Shown: piece after piece, positions 1-7,377 of the stretch | Numbering within the stretch: the first letter of the stretch is position 1 | Layout of the letters: every line of letters starts with the position of its first letter | Source: Oscillospiraceae bacterium | GTDB lineage: Bacteria; Bacillota; Clostridia; Oscillospirales; Ruminococcaceae | Direction of reading: 5' to 3' | DNA: 35,235 bases | Assembly (NCBI GenBank): GCA_022766785.1 | Contig: JALEOL010000039.1 | Location: 1-35,235 of the forward strand | The notes under the pieces: model-generated | The model's database searches: none | Told to the model about the DNA's origin: nothing | Seen by the model: the letters and a program-made list of their open reading frames with translations, nothing else | Translations under genes and position numbers: made by a program

Positions 1-78
1 GCGGAGCGGTATTTCCGCGCGCAAATAAATTCACGGGGAAAACGCCTGCGCAGTGACGCGGACGCCCGCGGAGCATGA
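1..78 (+). CDS. Possible 3' end of an upstream gene (partial)
   Basis: Frame 1 is open from the first base to a TGA at 76-78, giving about 25 residues that end in RSDADARGA. The stop lies 9 bases before the speD ATG and overlaps the speD ribosome binding site, the tight spacing seen throughout this operon. The tail is Arg/Ala rich and has no recognisable domain. It could equally be non-coding leader, because only 25 codons are visible. Confidence 0.3.
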   Translation, partial: AERYFRAQINSRGKRLRSDADARGA

Positions 79-87
79 AAGGCAGTG

Positions 88-912
88 ATGTTAGGGTTGG
101 AAAAAAAGCTGGCTTTGTATGGCTTTAACAACCTCACAAAAACACTTAGCTTCAACATTTATGATGTGTGCTATGCAAAAAGTGAGAGGGAGCAGAAGGA
201 TTATATCGCTTACATCGACGAGCAGTATAATTCTGAAAGGCTCACAAAGATCCTCTGCGATGTCACCGAAAAGATCGGTGCGACAGTCCTCAATATATCA
301 AAGCAGGACTACGATCCGCAGGGGGCCTCTGTCAATGTCCTTTTCGCAGAGGGACATATTGACCCCGAACATGTTGACGGCTCCTGCAACAAGGGTGCCG
401 GGTTCTTTAACAGGACAGCTGCCCAGCCGGAAACTGTCCACGCACATCTTGACAAAAGTCATATCACGGTGCACACTTTCCCGGAGTATCACCCGGACAA
501 GGCAATTTCCACGTTCCGCGTGGATATCGACGTTGCCACCTGCGGCGAGATATCTCCGCTGAACACGCTGGACTACCTCATTGGCAGCTTTGACTCGGAT
601 ATAATCACGATAGATTACCGCGTCAGGGGCTTTACGAGGGACGTCACCGGCAAAAAGTGCTTTATGGACCACAAGATAACGTCTATCCAGGACTACATAA
701 ATCCGGCGACCCTTACGAAGTACGACGCAATAGATGTAAATGTGTACCAATCCAATATATTCCACACGAAAATGCTGATAAAGGAGATCGAGCTTCAGAA
801 CTACCTGTTCAACTCGGACGTGTACGAGATACACCCACAGCAGCGGCTTGAGATCACAAACAGCCTGCGCCGGGAAATGATCGAGATCTTCAGCGGAATG
901 AACATCTACTAA
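88..912 (+). CDS. speD: S-adenosylmethionine decarboxylase proenzyme (SpeD, E. coli-type)
   Basis: Makes decarboxylated AdoMet, the aminopropyl donor for spermidine synthase; a pyruvoyl enzyme produced by self-cleavage. The 274-residue protein matches the long class 1A (E. coli-like) form: it opens with [20 protein letters not shown], contains DYDPQGASV, and carries the processing motif [13 protein letters not shown], in which Ser124 would become the pyruvoyl group. [16 protein letters not shown] and [13 protein letters not shown]-type segments follow (here [14 protein letters not shown]), then [14 protein letters not shown]. The ATG at 88 is chosen because GAAAGG at 77-82 sits 5 bases upstream; a GTG at 85 would be too close. 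First recognised gene of the polyamine operon, 12 bases before the decarboxylase gene. No promoter is visible in the 87 bases before it. Some SpeD homologues have evolved into Arg or Orn decarboxylases, but this one keeps the canonical sequence. Confidence 0.95.
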   Translation: MLGLEKKLALYGFNNLTKTLSFNIYDVCYAKSEREQKDYIAYIDEQYNSERLTKILCDVTEKIGATVLNISKQDYDPQGASVNVLFAEGHIDPEHVDGSCNKGAGFFNRTAAQPETVHAHLDKSHITVHTFPEYHPDKAISTFRVDIDVATCGEISPLNTLDYLIGSFDSDIITIDYRVRGFTRDVTGKKCFMDHKITSIQDYINPATLTKYDAIDVNVYQSNIFHTKMLIKEIELQNYLFNSDVYEIHPQQRLEITNSLRREMIEIFSGMNIY

Positions 913-924
913 GAGGTGAGCGGA

Positions 925-2379
925 ATGAGAGAATTTCAGCTTGACCAGAGCCGCGCACCTCTTTACGAAGCAATGAAAGCGCACCGCCTTAACCGGGTGG
1001 TGCCGTTTGATGTACCCGGGCATAAGGGCGGCAGAGGGAACAAGGTGCTGACGGAATTCCTCGGCGAGAACTGCATGAAGAACGATGTCAACTCCATGAA
1101 GCCGCTTGACAATCTGTGCCACCCTGTTTCGGTGATAAAAGAAGCGCAGGAGATAGCCGCGGACGCATTCGGCGCGGAGAATTCCATATTCATCGTCAAT
1201 GGCGCGACCGGCGCGGTTCAGGCGATGGTGATGAGCGTATGCAAGGCAGGGGAGAAGATAATCCTGCCCCGGAACGTCCACCGCAGTGCGATAAACGCGC
1301 TTGTTGTGTGCGGCGCGATACCGGTGTACGTCAATCCCGGGGTGAACAACGACCTCGGAATACCCCTCGGCATGACCCCGGAGGAGGTCGAAGCGGCGAT
1401 AATTGCCAACCCGGACGCAAAGGCTGTTCTGGTAAACAATCCTACCTACTACGGGATCTGCTCCGACCTGCGCAGGATAACCGAGATAGTCCACCGCCAC
1501 GGCATGAAAGTGCTGGTTGACGAAGCCCACGGCACGCACTTCTATTTCGGCGAGGGTCTGCCCCCAAGCGCAATGAGCTGCGGTGCGGACATGGCGGCGG
1601 TTTCGGTGCACAAAACAGGCGGAAGCCTTACGCAGAGTGCAATTTTGCTGCTCGGAAAGGGGATCGACCCGAATTATGTCCGGCAGATAATCAACCTCAC
1701 ACAGACCACCAGTGCAAGCTACCTGCTGATGGTATCGCTTGACCTGGCGCGGCAGAATCTGGCGCTTAACGGCAGGGAATTCTACGCAAAGACTGTGGAG
1801 TTTGCAGAGTACGCACGAAAGGAGATCAACGCTGTCGGCGGCTATTACGCGTTTGGAAGCGAGCTTTGCGATGGAAAGGCGTTCTACGCGTTCGACAAGA
1901 CAAAGCTGTCGGTACACACGCGTGCAATGGGACTTGCAGGGATCGAGGTTTACGACCTGCTACGGGACGAGTATGGCATACAGATAGAGTTCGGCGATAT
2001 CGGCAATATCCTTGCGATAATCACCGGCGGCGATCGTTCGCTTGAGATCGAGCGGCTTCTCGGCGCACTGTCTGAGATAAAGCGTCTTTATGGAAAAAGC
2101 CCTGTGGGACTTTACGACCACGAATACATTGACCCTATCCTGGAGATGTCGCCCCAGGCGGCGTTCTATGCAGACCAGGAGACACTGCCGATAGCCGAAA
2201 CCGCAGGCAGGGTTTGCAGCGAGTTCGTCATGTGCTATCCACCGGGGATACCCATTCTCGCTCCCGGAGAGAGGATAACAGAGGATATTCTGGATTACAT
2301 TGCCTTTGCAAAAGAAAAGGGCTGCTCGCTGACGGGCTGCCGCGACATGAACGTGGAGTTTTTGCAGGTGATAAAGTGA
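925..2379 (+). CDS. Orn/Lys/Arg decarboxylase, PLP fold type I (SpeA/Cad-like)
   Basis: PLP-dependent basic amino-acid decarboxylase of the aminotransferase-fold family that includes Bacillus SpeA (arginine decarboxylase). At 484 residues it has the short Firmicutes length without the wing domain of the E. coli inducible enzymes. Visible motifs: PFDVPGHKGG near the N-terminus, the PLP-contacting VDEAHGTHFYF (Asp199), and the Schiff-base lysine in SVHKTGGSLTQS (Lys230). The start at 925 has AGAGGTG at 912-918 upstream; a GTG at 916 lies inside that site. It sits between speD and speE, so it should supply the diamine or agmatine precursor. Substrate (Arg, Lys or Orn) cannot be decided by eye. 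No agmatinase, agmatine deiminase or carbamoylputrescine amidase is in the window, which argues weakly for direct diamine production or for a ureohydrolase elsewhere. Confidence 0.9.
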   Translation: MREFQLDQSRAPLYEAMKAHRLNRVVPFDVPGHKGGRGNKVLTEFLGENCMKNDVNSMKPLDNLCHPVSVIKEAQEIAADAFGAENSIFIVNGATGAVQAMVMSVCKAGEKIILPRNVHRSAINALVVCGAIPVYVNPGVNNDLGIPLGMTPEEVEAAIIANPDAKAVLVNNPTYYGICSDLRRITEIVHRHGMKVLVDEAHGTHFYFGEGLPPSAMSCGADMAAVSVHKTGGSLTQSAILLLGKGIDPNYVRQIINLTQTTSASYLLMVSLDLARQNLALNGREFYAKTVEFAEYARKEINAVGGYYAFGSELCDGKAFYAFDKTKLSVHTRAMGLAGIEVYDLLRDEYGIQIEFGDIGNILAIITGGDRSLEIERLLGALSEIKRLYGKSPVGLYDHEYIDPILEMSPQAAFYADQETLPIAETAGRVCSEFVMCYPPGIPILAPGERITEDILDYIAFAKEKGCSLTGCRDMNVEFLQVIK

Positions 2380-2410
2380 TACACTGCGTTGGTTTGAAAG
2401 GAGAACAGAA

Positions 2411-3271
2411 TTGGAGCTTTGGTTTACGGAAGACCATACTGCAAACATACGTTTTTCAATTAAGATAAAGGAACATCTCGTCACTGAGCAGAGCGAGTTT
2501 CAGAAGATAGACATTCTCGACAGCGTGGAACTGGGGAGAATACTGGTTCTGGACGGGTTTCTGATGCTCACCGAAAAGGACGAGTACATCTATCATGAGA
2601 TGATAACCCATGTTCCTATGGCGACAAATCCCGATATCAAGCGCGTTCTGGTTATCGGTGCAGGTGACGGCGGCACTATCCGGGAGCTTACCCGGTTCAA
2701 GACTGTTGAGCATATCGACATGGTGGAGATAGACCGCAGAGTTGTGGAGCTTTGCCGGGAATATCTGCCGCAGACCGCTTGTAAGCTGGACGACCCGAGG
2801 GTACATATTTACTATGAGGACGGGCTGAAATTCGTGCGCGGCAAGCAGAATGAGTACGACCTGATAATCGTGGATTCCACTGATCCGTTCGGCCCCGGCG
2901 AGGGACTGTTCACCAAGGAATTTTACGGCAACTGCTATAAGGCGCTCAACGATGACGGTATTCTCGTGAACCAGCATGAAAGCACGTTCTACGATGAATA
3001 CGCCGAGATAATGAAGAGAGCGCACAGCCGCATAAAGAGCTTCTTCCCGACGGCGCTTGTGTATCAGGCGCATATCCCCACATACCCCTCGGGGCACTGG
3101 CTGTTTGGATTTGCAAGCAAGCGATTCCACCCGGTGAAAGACCAGAACGCCGAATGGTGGCTGGCGCAGGGGCTTAAAACCAAATACTATAACCAGTACG
3201 TCCACAGCGGCTGCTTTGCGCTGCCGAACAATGTGCGTGACGTGCTGAGGGAAACAAAGCCGGCAACGTGA
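2411..3271 (+). CDS. speE: Polyamine aminopropyltransferase (spermidine synthase)
   Basis: Transfers the aminopropyl group from decarboxylated AdoMet to a polyamine acceptor, usually putrescine. The 286-residue length fits the family. It shows ELWFTEDHTAN at the N-terminus, the gatekeeping segment LVLDGFLMLTEKDEYIYHEM, the nucleotide-binding VLVIGAGDGGTIREL, MVEIDRRVVELC, the catalytic-region DSTDPFGPGEGLFTKEFY, and IPTYPSGHWLFGFASK, close to Bacillus SpeE. Translation starts at TTG 2411, supported by AAAGGAG at 2397-2403 and by homology beginning at once. It follows the decarboxylase by 31 bases and its stop overlaps the ribosome binding site of the cupin. Acceptor could be putrescine, cadaverine, agmatine or spermidine. 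Confidence 0.95.
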   Translation: MELWFTEDHTANIRFSIKIKEHLVTEQSEFQKIDILDSVELGRILVLDGFLMLTEKDEYIYHEMITHVPMATNPDIKRVLVIGAGDGGTIRELTRFKTVEHIDMVEIDRRVVELCREYLPQTACKLDDPRVHIYYEDGLKFVRGKQNEYDLIIVDSTDPFGPGEGLFTKEFYGNCYKALNDDGILVNQHESTFYDEYAEIMKRAHSRIKSFFPTALVYQAHIPTYPSGHWLFGFASKRFHPVKDQNAEWWLAQGLKTKYYNQYVHSGCFALPNNVRDVLRETKPAT

Positions 3272-3280
3272 GGTGAAATT

Positions 3281-3616
3281 ATGCTGATTAATTATGATGA
3301 GATACAGCCGCAGGATATCTCTAATTTCAAGGGCGGCGAGAAGTCGTTCCATGTGAAGATGTTCACGGACGAAAACAACAAGATAATGCAGGGAAAGCTT
3401 ATCCCCGGCGCTTCTATCGGGCTTCACCGGCACGAGGGGAACAGCGAGATAATTTTCATCACAAAGGGACAGGGCAGGGTGCTTTTCAACGGCGAATACG
3501 AATCGGTTTCCGCCGGGAGCGTACATTACTGCCCTATGGGACAGGAACACAGTCTTATCAACGACAGCGAAGCGGATCTTGAGTTTTACGCAGTCGTGGC
3601 TGAACACAGAAAGTGA
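3281..3616 (+). CDS. Small single-domain cupin protein
   Basis: A 111-residue protein forming one conserved cupin barrel. Motif 1 is GLHRHEGNSEIIFITKGQG, giving the His-x-His and Glu metal ligands; motif 2 is GSVHYCPMGQEHSLIN, an exact G-x5-P-x-G-x2-H-x3-N. A metal site is therefore expected. Catalysis or ligand is unknown: small cupins include isomerases, dioxygenases and ligand-sensing proteins. It lies 9 bases after speE and 9 bases before the carboxyspermidine dehydrogenase gene, with ribosome binding site GAGGTGA at 3270-3276, so it is co-translated with polyamine enzymes and probably acts on a pathway compound. That role is inference. Confidence 0.9.
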   Translation: MLINYDEIQPQDISNFKGGEKSFHVKMFTDENNKIMQGKLIPGASIGLHRHEGNSEIIFITKGQGRVLFNGEYESVSAGSVHYCPMGQEHSLINDSEADLEFYAVVAEHRK

Positions 3617-3625
3617 GGATCTAAA

Positions 3626-4828
3626 ATGAGCAGAGCAATGATAATCGGCGCAGGCGGCGTTGCCGGAGTAGTTATTCACAAGTGCTGCCAGAACAGCGAG
3701 GTTTTCTCGGAAATTATGATCGCAAGCCGCACAAAGTCCAAGTGCGACGCGTTCAAGGAGAAATTACAGCCCACCACAAAGACGGTCATTTCTACCGCAC
3801 TGGTGGACGCTGACAACGTTGAGGAGCTGACTGCGCTGATCAAAAGCTACCAGCCGGAGATAGTTATAAATGTCGCACTGCCTTATCAGGACTTGCACAT
3901 CATGGACGCCTGCCTTGCGGCTGGGGTGAATTACCTGGACACCGCGAACTACGAGCCGGAGGACACCGCGAAGTTTGAGTACAGCTGGCAGTGGGCTTAC
4001 CGGGAGCGCTTTGAAAAGGCAGGGCTTACCGCAATTCTCGGCTGCGGCTTCGATCCGGGTGTTACGGGAGTTTTCTCCGCGTATGCCATGAAGCACCAGT
4101 TTGACGAGATAAACTACATCGACATTCTGGACTGCAACGGCGGCGACCACGGCTATCCGTTCGCAACTAACTTCAACCCGGAGATCAACATCAGAGAGGT
4201 GTCCGCAAAGGGCAGCTACATTGAGGACGGCAAGTGGGTGGAAACCGAGCCTATGGAGATAAAGCGCGTCTACAACTTCAAGGGCGTGGGCGAAAAGGAT
4301 ATGTACCTGCTTCACCATGAGGAATTAGAGAGCCTTGCGCTGAACATCAAGGGTATCAAGCGCATACGCTTCTTTATGACATTTGGTCAGAGCTACCTCA
4401 CTCACCTGAAGTGCCTTGAGGACGTGGGAATGACCTCTATCAAGCCCATTATGTACGAGGGTAAGGAGATAGTTCCGCTCCAGTTCCTGAAAGCAGTGCT
4501 GCCCGACCCGGCTTCGTTAGGTCCGCGTACTGTCGGCAAGACCAACATTGGCTGTATCTTCCGTGGCAAAAAGGACGGCAAGGACAAGAATTACTACCTT
4601 TACAACATCTGCGATCATCAGGAGTGCTATAAGGAGGTAGGCTCGCAGGCTATCAGCTACACCACCGGCGTTCCGGCGATGATAGGTGCGGCAATGGTGC
4701 TGACCGGCAAGTGGAAGAAGCCCGGCGTTTATAATGTCGAGGAAATGAACCCCGACCCCTTCATGGAGGCGCTCAACAAGTGGGGGCTGCCTTGGGAAGA
4801 GGACTTCAATCCCGTGCTGGTGGACTAA
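3626..4828 (+). CDS. Carboxynorspermidine/carboxyspermidine dehydrogenase (saccharopine dehydrogenase family)
   Basis: Reductively condenses aspartate beta-semialdehyde with a diamine (putrescine or 1,3-diaminopropane) using NAD(P)H, giving carboxyspermidine or carboxynorspermidine. The 400-residue protein begins with the Rossmann motif IIGAGGVAGVV (residues 6-16) and carries INVALPYQDLHIMDACLAAGVNYLDTANYE and GCGFDPGVTGVFSAY, typical of the LYS1/saccharopine-reductase-like CASDH group (the partner of NspC), then a long C-terminal substrate domain. The pairing with a carboxyspermidine decarboxylase gene 1.4 kb downstream strongly supports this over a lysine-pathway saccharopine dehydrogenase. 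GTGAGGA at 3613-3619 precedes the ATG. Diamine preference is not readable; a carboxyaminopropylagmatine variant of this family is also known and would fit if the upstream decarboxylase makes agmatine. Confidence 0.9.
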   Translation: MSRAMIIGAGGVAGVVIHKCCQNSEVFSEIMIASRTKSKCDAFKEKLQPTTKTVISTALVDADNVEELTALIKSYQPEIVINVALPYQDLHIMDACLAAGVNYLDTANYEPEDTAKFEYSWQWAYRERFEKAGLTAILGCGFDPGVTGVFSAYAMKHQFDEINYIDILDCNGGDHGYPFATNFNPEINIREVSAKGSYIEDGKWVETEPMEIKRVYNFKGVGEKDMYLLHHEELESLALNIKGIKRIRFFMTFGQSYLTHLKCLEDVGMTSIKPIMYEGKEIVPLQFLKAVLPDPASLGPRTVGKTNIGCIFRGKKDGKDKNYYLYNICDHQECYKEVGSQAISYTTGVPAMIGAAMVLTGKWKKPGVYNVEEMNPDPFMEALNKWGLPWEEDFNPVLVD

Positions 4829-4884
4829 TAATACTTTAGGATGGACGCTGTGTCCGTCCGTTTGGCTAGGCGAGGTGAAGTGTT

Positions 4885-5709
4885 GTGCTGAAAAAGGGCG
4901 AGCGTATATGCCCCGTCTGCGGGAAGAAACTAAGGCTGCGCGCACCGTCAAACCGCGACGCTGATGAGAAGGATATAAGGAGCGGATATCCGTGTGGCGC
5001 TGTCAGAACGCAATGGAGCATAATGCCGTATACAATCTACCCGCATAGAGAGCACAGAATTGTGCGCACGAGAACCGGTCCGTATTATATCTCCGCAAAT
5101 TCTATTGACCGAAAGTTAAGGTCGGACGGACTTTCTCTGTTTAATCCGTTTTTGGTGTTTTTCTGCGAGGAATGCAGTTCGCGCCTTTCGCTGAACTTTA
5201 ATCCGGGCGTTTTGCTGGAGACTTTTCTGGTTATGCTGACGTTTGATGCTCCTTTGCTTATAACGGGGTGCATTTTTCCGCCGTTATTCATAGCATGGTG
5301 GGCAATCGCTTTGCTTGCGTTGTTGGGCTCATTGTTTTTGGCTTGGTCGGGCTGTATGGCGTATGTCAAGCTGTTTTTGAGCAATTTCGTCCCCGTGGAC
5401 GAATACGACGCGCTGAGAACCCCAACAACCGAGCTTTCCCTCTCACCCGAGGGGTTGAAGAAGCGTTTCTTGCACGAGAGCAACGTATTCACGGTTCAGC
5501 TTTCGCAGCAGACGTTCCAACTCTACCTTGCGAAAAAGACAGACAGCACACTGGCTTTTTCGGTCTGCGGCGTTGACGGCGAGCCGAAACGATTCGTGAC
5601 CCTGCTGGAGCAGAGTGGCGCAAAGTCGCTGAACCTTATGTTTGAGGGAAAATCCGTCGGCTCGGCGAGCGTCAAGTATGTTTTTCGTCCGGAGTGCGGC
5701 GAGGAATAA
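4885..5709 (+). CDS. Zinc-ribbon membrane protein of unknown function
   Basis: Not recognised as a named family. The 274-residue protein starts with a CxxC pair (ICPVCGKK, Cys9/Cys12) and has a second CxxC in FFCEECSSR (around residues 93-96), together a plausible zinc ribbon. Two or three hydrophobic segments follow (about residues 108-165, rich in Leu, Phe and Trp), then a soluble C-terminal half ending PECGEE. The GTG start at 4885 is chosen because GAGGTGA at 4872-4878 lies 6 bases upstream. It sits inside the polyamine cluster, 56 bases after the dehydrogenase gene, but its base composition has longer T runs than its neighbours, so it may be a later arrival. No function is proposed. Confidence 0.75.
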   Translation: MLKKGERICPVCGKKLRLRAPSNRDADEKDIRSGYPCGAVRTQWSIMPYTIYPHREHRIVRTRTGPYYISANSIDRKLRSDGLSLFNPFLVFFCEECSSRLSLNFNPGVLLETFLVMLTFDAPLLITGCIFPPLFIAWWAIALLALLGSLFLAWSGCMAYVKLFLSNFVPVDEYDALRTPTTELSLSPEGLKKRFLHESNVFTVQLSQQTFQLYLAKKTDSTLAFSVCGVDGEPKRFVTLLEQSGAKSLNLMFEGKSVGSASVKYVFRPECGEE

Positions 5710-5757
5710 AACTTACGGGCGGGCTTTAGGTGACTTTCGATTATGAAGAGTTTTAAC

Positions 5758-5828
5758 CCGCCGAGCCAAACAACCTTCAAATACATGGAGGTTAAGGCTC
5801 GGCGGAACTGTCGAAAGGGTCACCCTTT
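5758..5828 (+). repeat. Strong stem-loop plus adjacent short palindrome upstream of the pyrophosphatase-like gene
   Basis: CCGCCGAGCC at 5758-5767 pairs perfectly with GGCTCGGCGG at 5796-5805; inside it AACCT (5772-5776) pairs with AGGTT (5789-5793). Directly after, AAAGGGT-C-ACCCTTT at 5814-5828 is a near-complete palindrome. The segment has no T run and so is not a standard terminator. It could be an mRNA processing or stabilising element or a small interspersed repeat; which one cannot be told from one copy. Confidence 0.55.
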
Positions 5829-5859
5829 GCCTGTCCGCGTTTTTTGTGGAGGCTGTTTA

Positions 5860-6189
5860 ATGATAATCGGACAAACCGTAAAAGTCAAAATAGACCGCCC
5901 GCTGGGCAGCTTTCACCCAAAGCACCCCGATATTTATTATCCCGTGAATTACGGCTATGTCGAGGGAATAATCGCGCCCGACGGCGAGGAACAGGATGTG
6001 TACGTCCTCGGAGTGGACGAGCCGCTTAAAGAGTTTACGGGAAGAATTATCGCGGTAATTCACCGCCTTGATGATATCGAGGACAAGTGGGTCGCCACCC
6101 CCGAAAACGTGACCTTCACCAAAGAGGAAATCATGGAGCGGGTGCATTTTCAAGAGCAGTTTTTCAAGACGGAAATAGAAATCGAGTGA
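5860..6189 (+). CDS. Short inorganic-pyrophosphatase-like protein
   Basis: A 109-residue protein resembling only the central part of family I (soluble) inorganic pyrophosphatases, which are usually about 170 residues. The core YYPVNYGYVEG and the metal-binding stretch APDGEEQDVYVLG are present, followed by HRLDDIEDKWVATPEN, which lines up with the second acidic pair of the E. coli enzyme. One of the usual aspartates in DGDPxD is Glu here. The N-terminal strands of the classic fold are missing. ATG 5860 is chosen over an in-frame ATG at 5743 because TGGAGG at 5847-5852 precedes it and the upstream part has no family match and covers the stem-loop. Hydrolysis of PPi or a related phosphoanhydride is plausible but unproven. 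It ends 21 bases before the decarboxylase start. Confidence 0.8.
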   Translation: MIIGQTVKVKIDRPLGSFHPKHPDIYYPVNYGYVEGIIAPDGEEQDVYVLGVDEPLKEFTGRIIAVIHRLDDIEDKWVATPENVTFTKEEIMERVHFQEQFFKTEIEIE

Positions 6190-6210
6190 ATGGTACAAGA
6201 GAGGAACACT

Positions 6211-7362
6211 ATGGATTGGACGCAAAAAGTAGAAACCCCGTGCTATGTTATAGACGAAAAGCAGCTCCGCAAAAATCTGGAGCTGCTGAAATTTGTCCGG
6301 GAAAAGGCTGGCTGCAAAATACTGCTGGCGCAGAAAGCGTTCTCGGCGTTTTCTACCTATCCGCTTATCGCGGAGTACCTTGACGGCTGCACCGCAAGCG
6401 GTATCTATGAAGCGCGTTTGGGTTATGAGGAAATGGCGGAGCCATTCGGGAAAGAGAACCACGTTTTCTCCCCGGCGTACCCCGAGAGCGACATGGACGA
6501 GCTGCTGAAAATCTGCGACCACATGGTGTTCAATTCACCCCGGCAGTGGGCGAAATACCGCGATAAAGTCCGCGCAAATGACCGCTACATTCAGGCTGGA
6601 ATACGCATAAACCCGGAGTACAGCGAGATTGAAACCGACATCTACAACCCCTGCTTCACCGGGTCAAGGCTGGGGACAACTCTGGAGCGATTCACCGCAG
6701 ACCCGGCGCTGTATGAGGGGATAGACGGGCTGCACTTCCACACCATGTGCGAGCAGGGCGCGGAGGTTCTGGAGCGTACTCTGCCCCACGTTGAGGAGAA
6801 ATTCGGCTTCATGTTCGACAGGATAAAGTGGATGAATTTCGGCGGCGGTCATCATATTACAAGACCGGGCTACAATGTTGCGAAGCTCATCTCCTGCGTG
6901 AAGCGCATTCGGGAGAAGTACGGGCTTGAGGTGTACCTTGAACCCGGCGAAGCTGTCGCGCTGAATGCCGGGTGGCTTGTCACGACAGTCCTCGACACGT
7001 TCAGAAACGGCTGCGATATCGCGATAACAGACGCGTCCGCCGCCTGCCACATGCCGGACGTGCTGGAAATGCCCTACCGCCCGGAAATTATCGGCGCAGG
7101 AAAGACCGGCGAGAAGCCGCACACCTACCGTCTTGGGGGGAACACCTGCCTTGCCGGGGACGTTATCGGGGATTATTCCTTCGATAAACCGCTGGAGGGC
7201 GGCGAGCGGCTGGTGTTCTGTGATATGGCGATATATTCCATGTGTAAGAACAACACCTTTAACGGAATGCCGCTGCCGTCTGTCTATATTCTGAAAGAAA
7301 ACGGCGAATTACAGCTTGTGAAGAGGTTCGGCTATGAGGACTTCAAGGGCAGATTATCTTAA
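6211..7362 (+). CDS. nspC: Carboxynorspermidine/carboxyspermidine decarboxylase (NspC-type)
   Basis: PLP enzyme of the alanine-racemase fold (type III) that decarboxylates carboxyspermidine or carboxynorspermidine to spermidine or norspermidine. The 383-residue protein opens with VETPCYVIDEKQLRKNL, has the Schiff-base lysine in ILLAQKAFSAF (Lys42), the GLHFHTMCEQ and NFGGGHHIT segments, the PLP-phosphate segment EPGEAVALNAGW and a C-terminal VFCDMAIYSMCKNNTFNG catalytic region. ATG 6211 is preferred over ATG 6190 because AGAGAGG at 6198-6204 lies 6 bases upstream. It completes the aspartate-semialdehyde route with the dehydrogenase at 3626. The gene symbol follows the Vibrio enzyme; in this setting spermidine is as likely a product as norspermidine. 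Confidence 0.93.
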   Translation: MDWTQKVETPCYVIDEKQLRKNLELLKFVREKAGCKILLAQKAFSAFSTYPLIAEYLDGCTASGIYEARLGYEEMAEPFGKENHVFSPAYPESDMDELLKICDHMVFNSPRQWAKYRDKVRANDRYIQAGIRINPEYSEIETDIYNPCFTGSRLGTTLERFTADPALYEGIDGLHFHTMCEQGAEVLERTLPHVEEKFGFMFDRIKWMNFGGGHHITRPGYNVAKLISCVKRIREKYGLEVYLEPGEAVALNAGWLVTTVLDTFRNGCDIAITDASAACHMPDVLEMPYRPEIIGAGKTGEKPHTYRLGGNTCLAGDVIGDYSFDKPLEGGERLVFCDMAIYSMCKNNTFNGMPLPSVYILKENGELQLVKRFGYEDFKGRLS

Positions 7363-7377
7363 AAAGGAAGCGATTAA

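Noticed and set aside
298-1917. A 539-codon open frame on the minus strand across speD and the decarboxylase gene
   Set aside because: It is antisense to two clearly conserved genes, has no family features, and long antisense frames are expected in GC-rich coding DNA.
2456-3679. A 407-codon minus-strand frame over speE and the cupin gene
   Set aside because: Antisense to well-recognised genes with their own ribosome binding sites; composition (Val/Arg/His/Leu rich) is typical of shadow frames.
5743-5859. N-terminal extension of the pyrophosphatase-like protein from ATG 5743
   Set aside because: It would encode the stem-loop and palindrome, has no family match, and a better ribosome binding site precedes ATG 5860.
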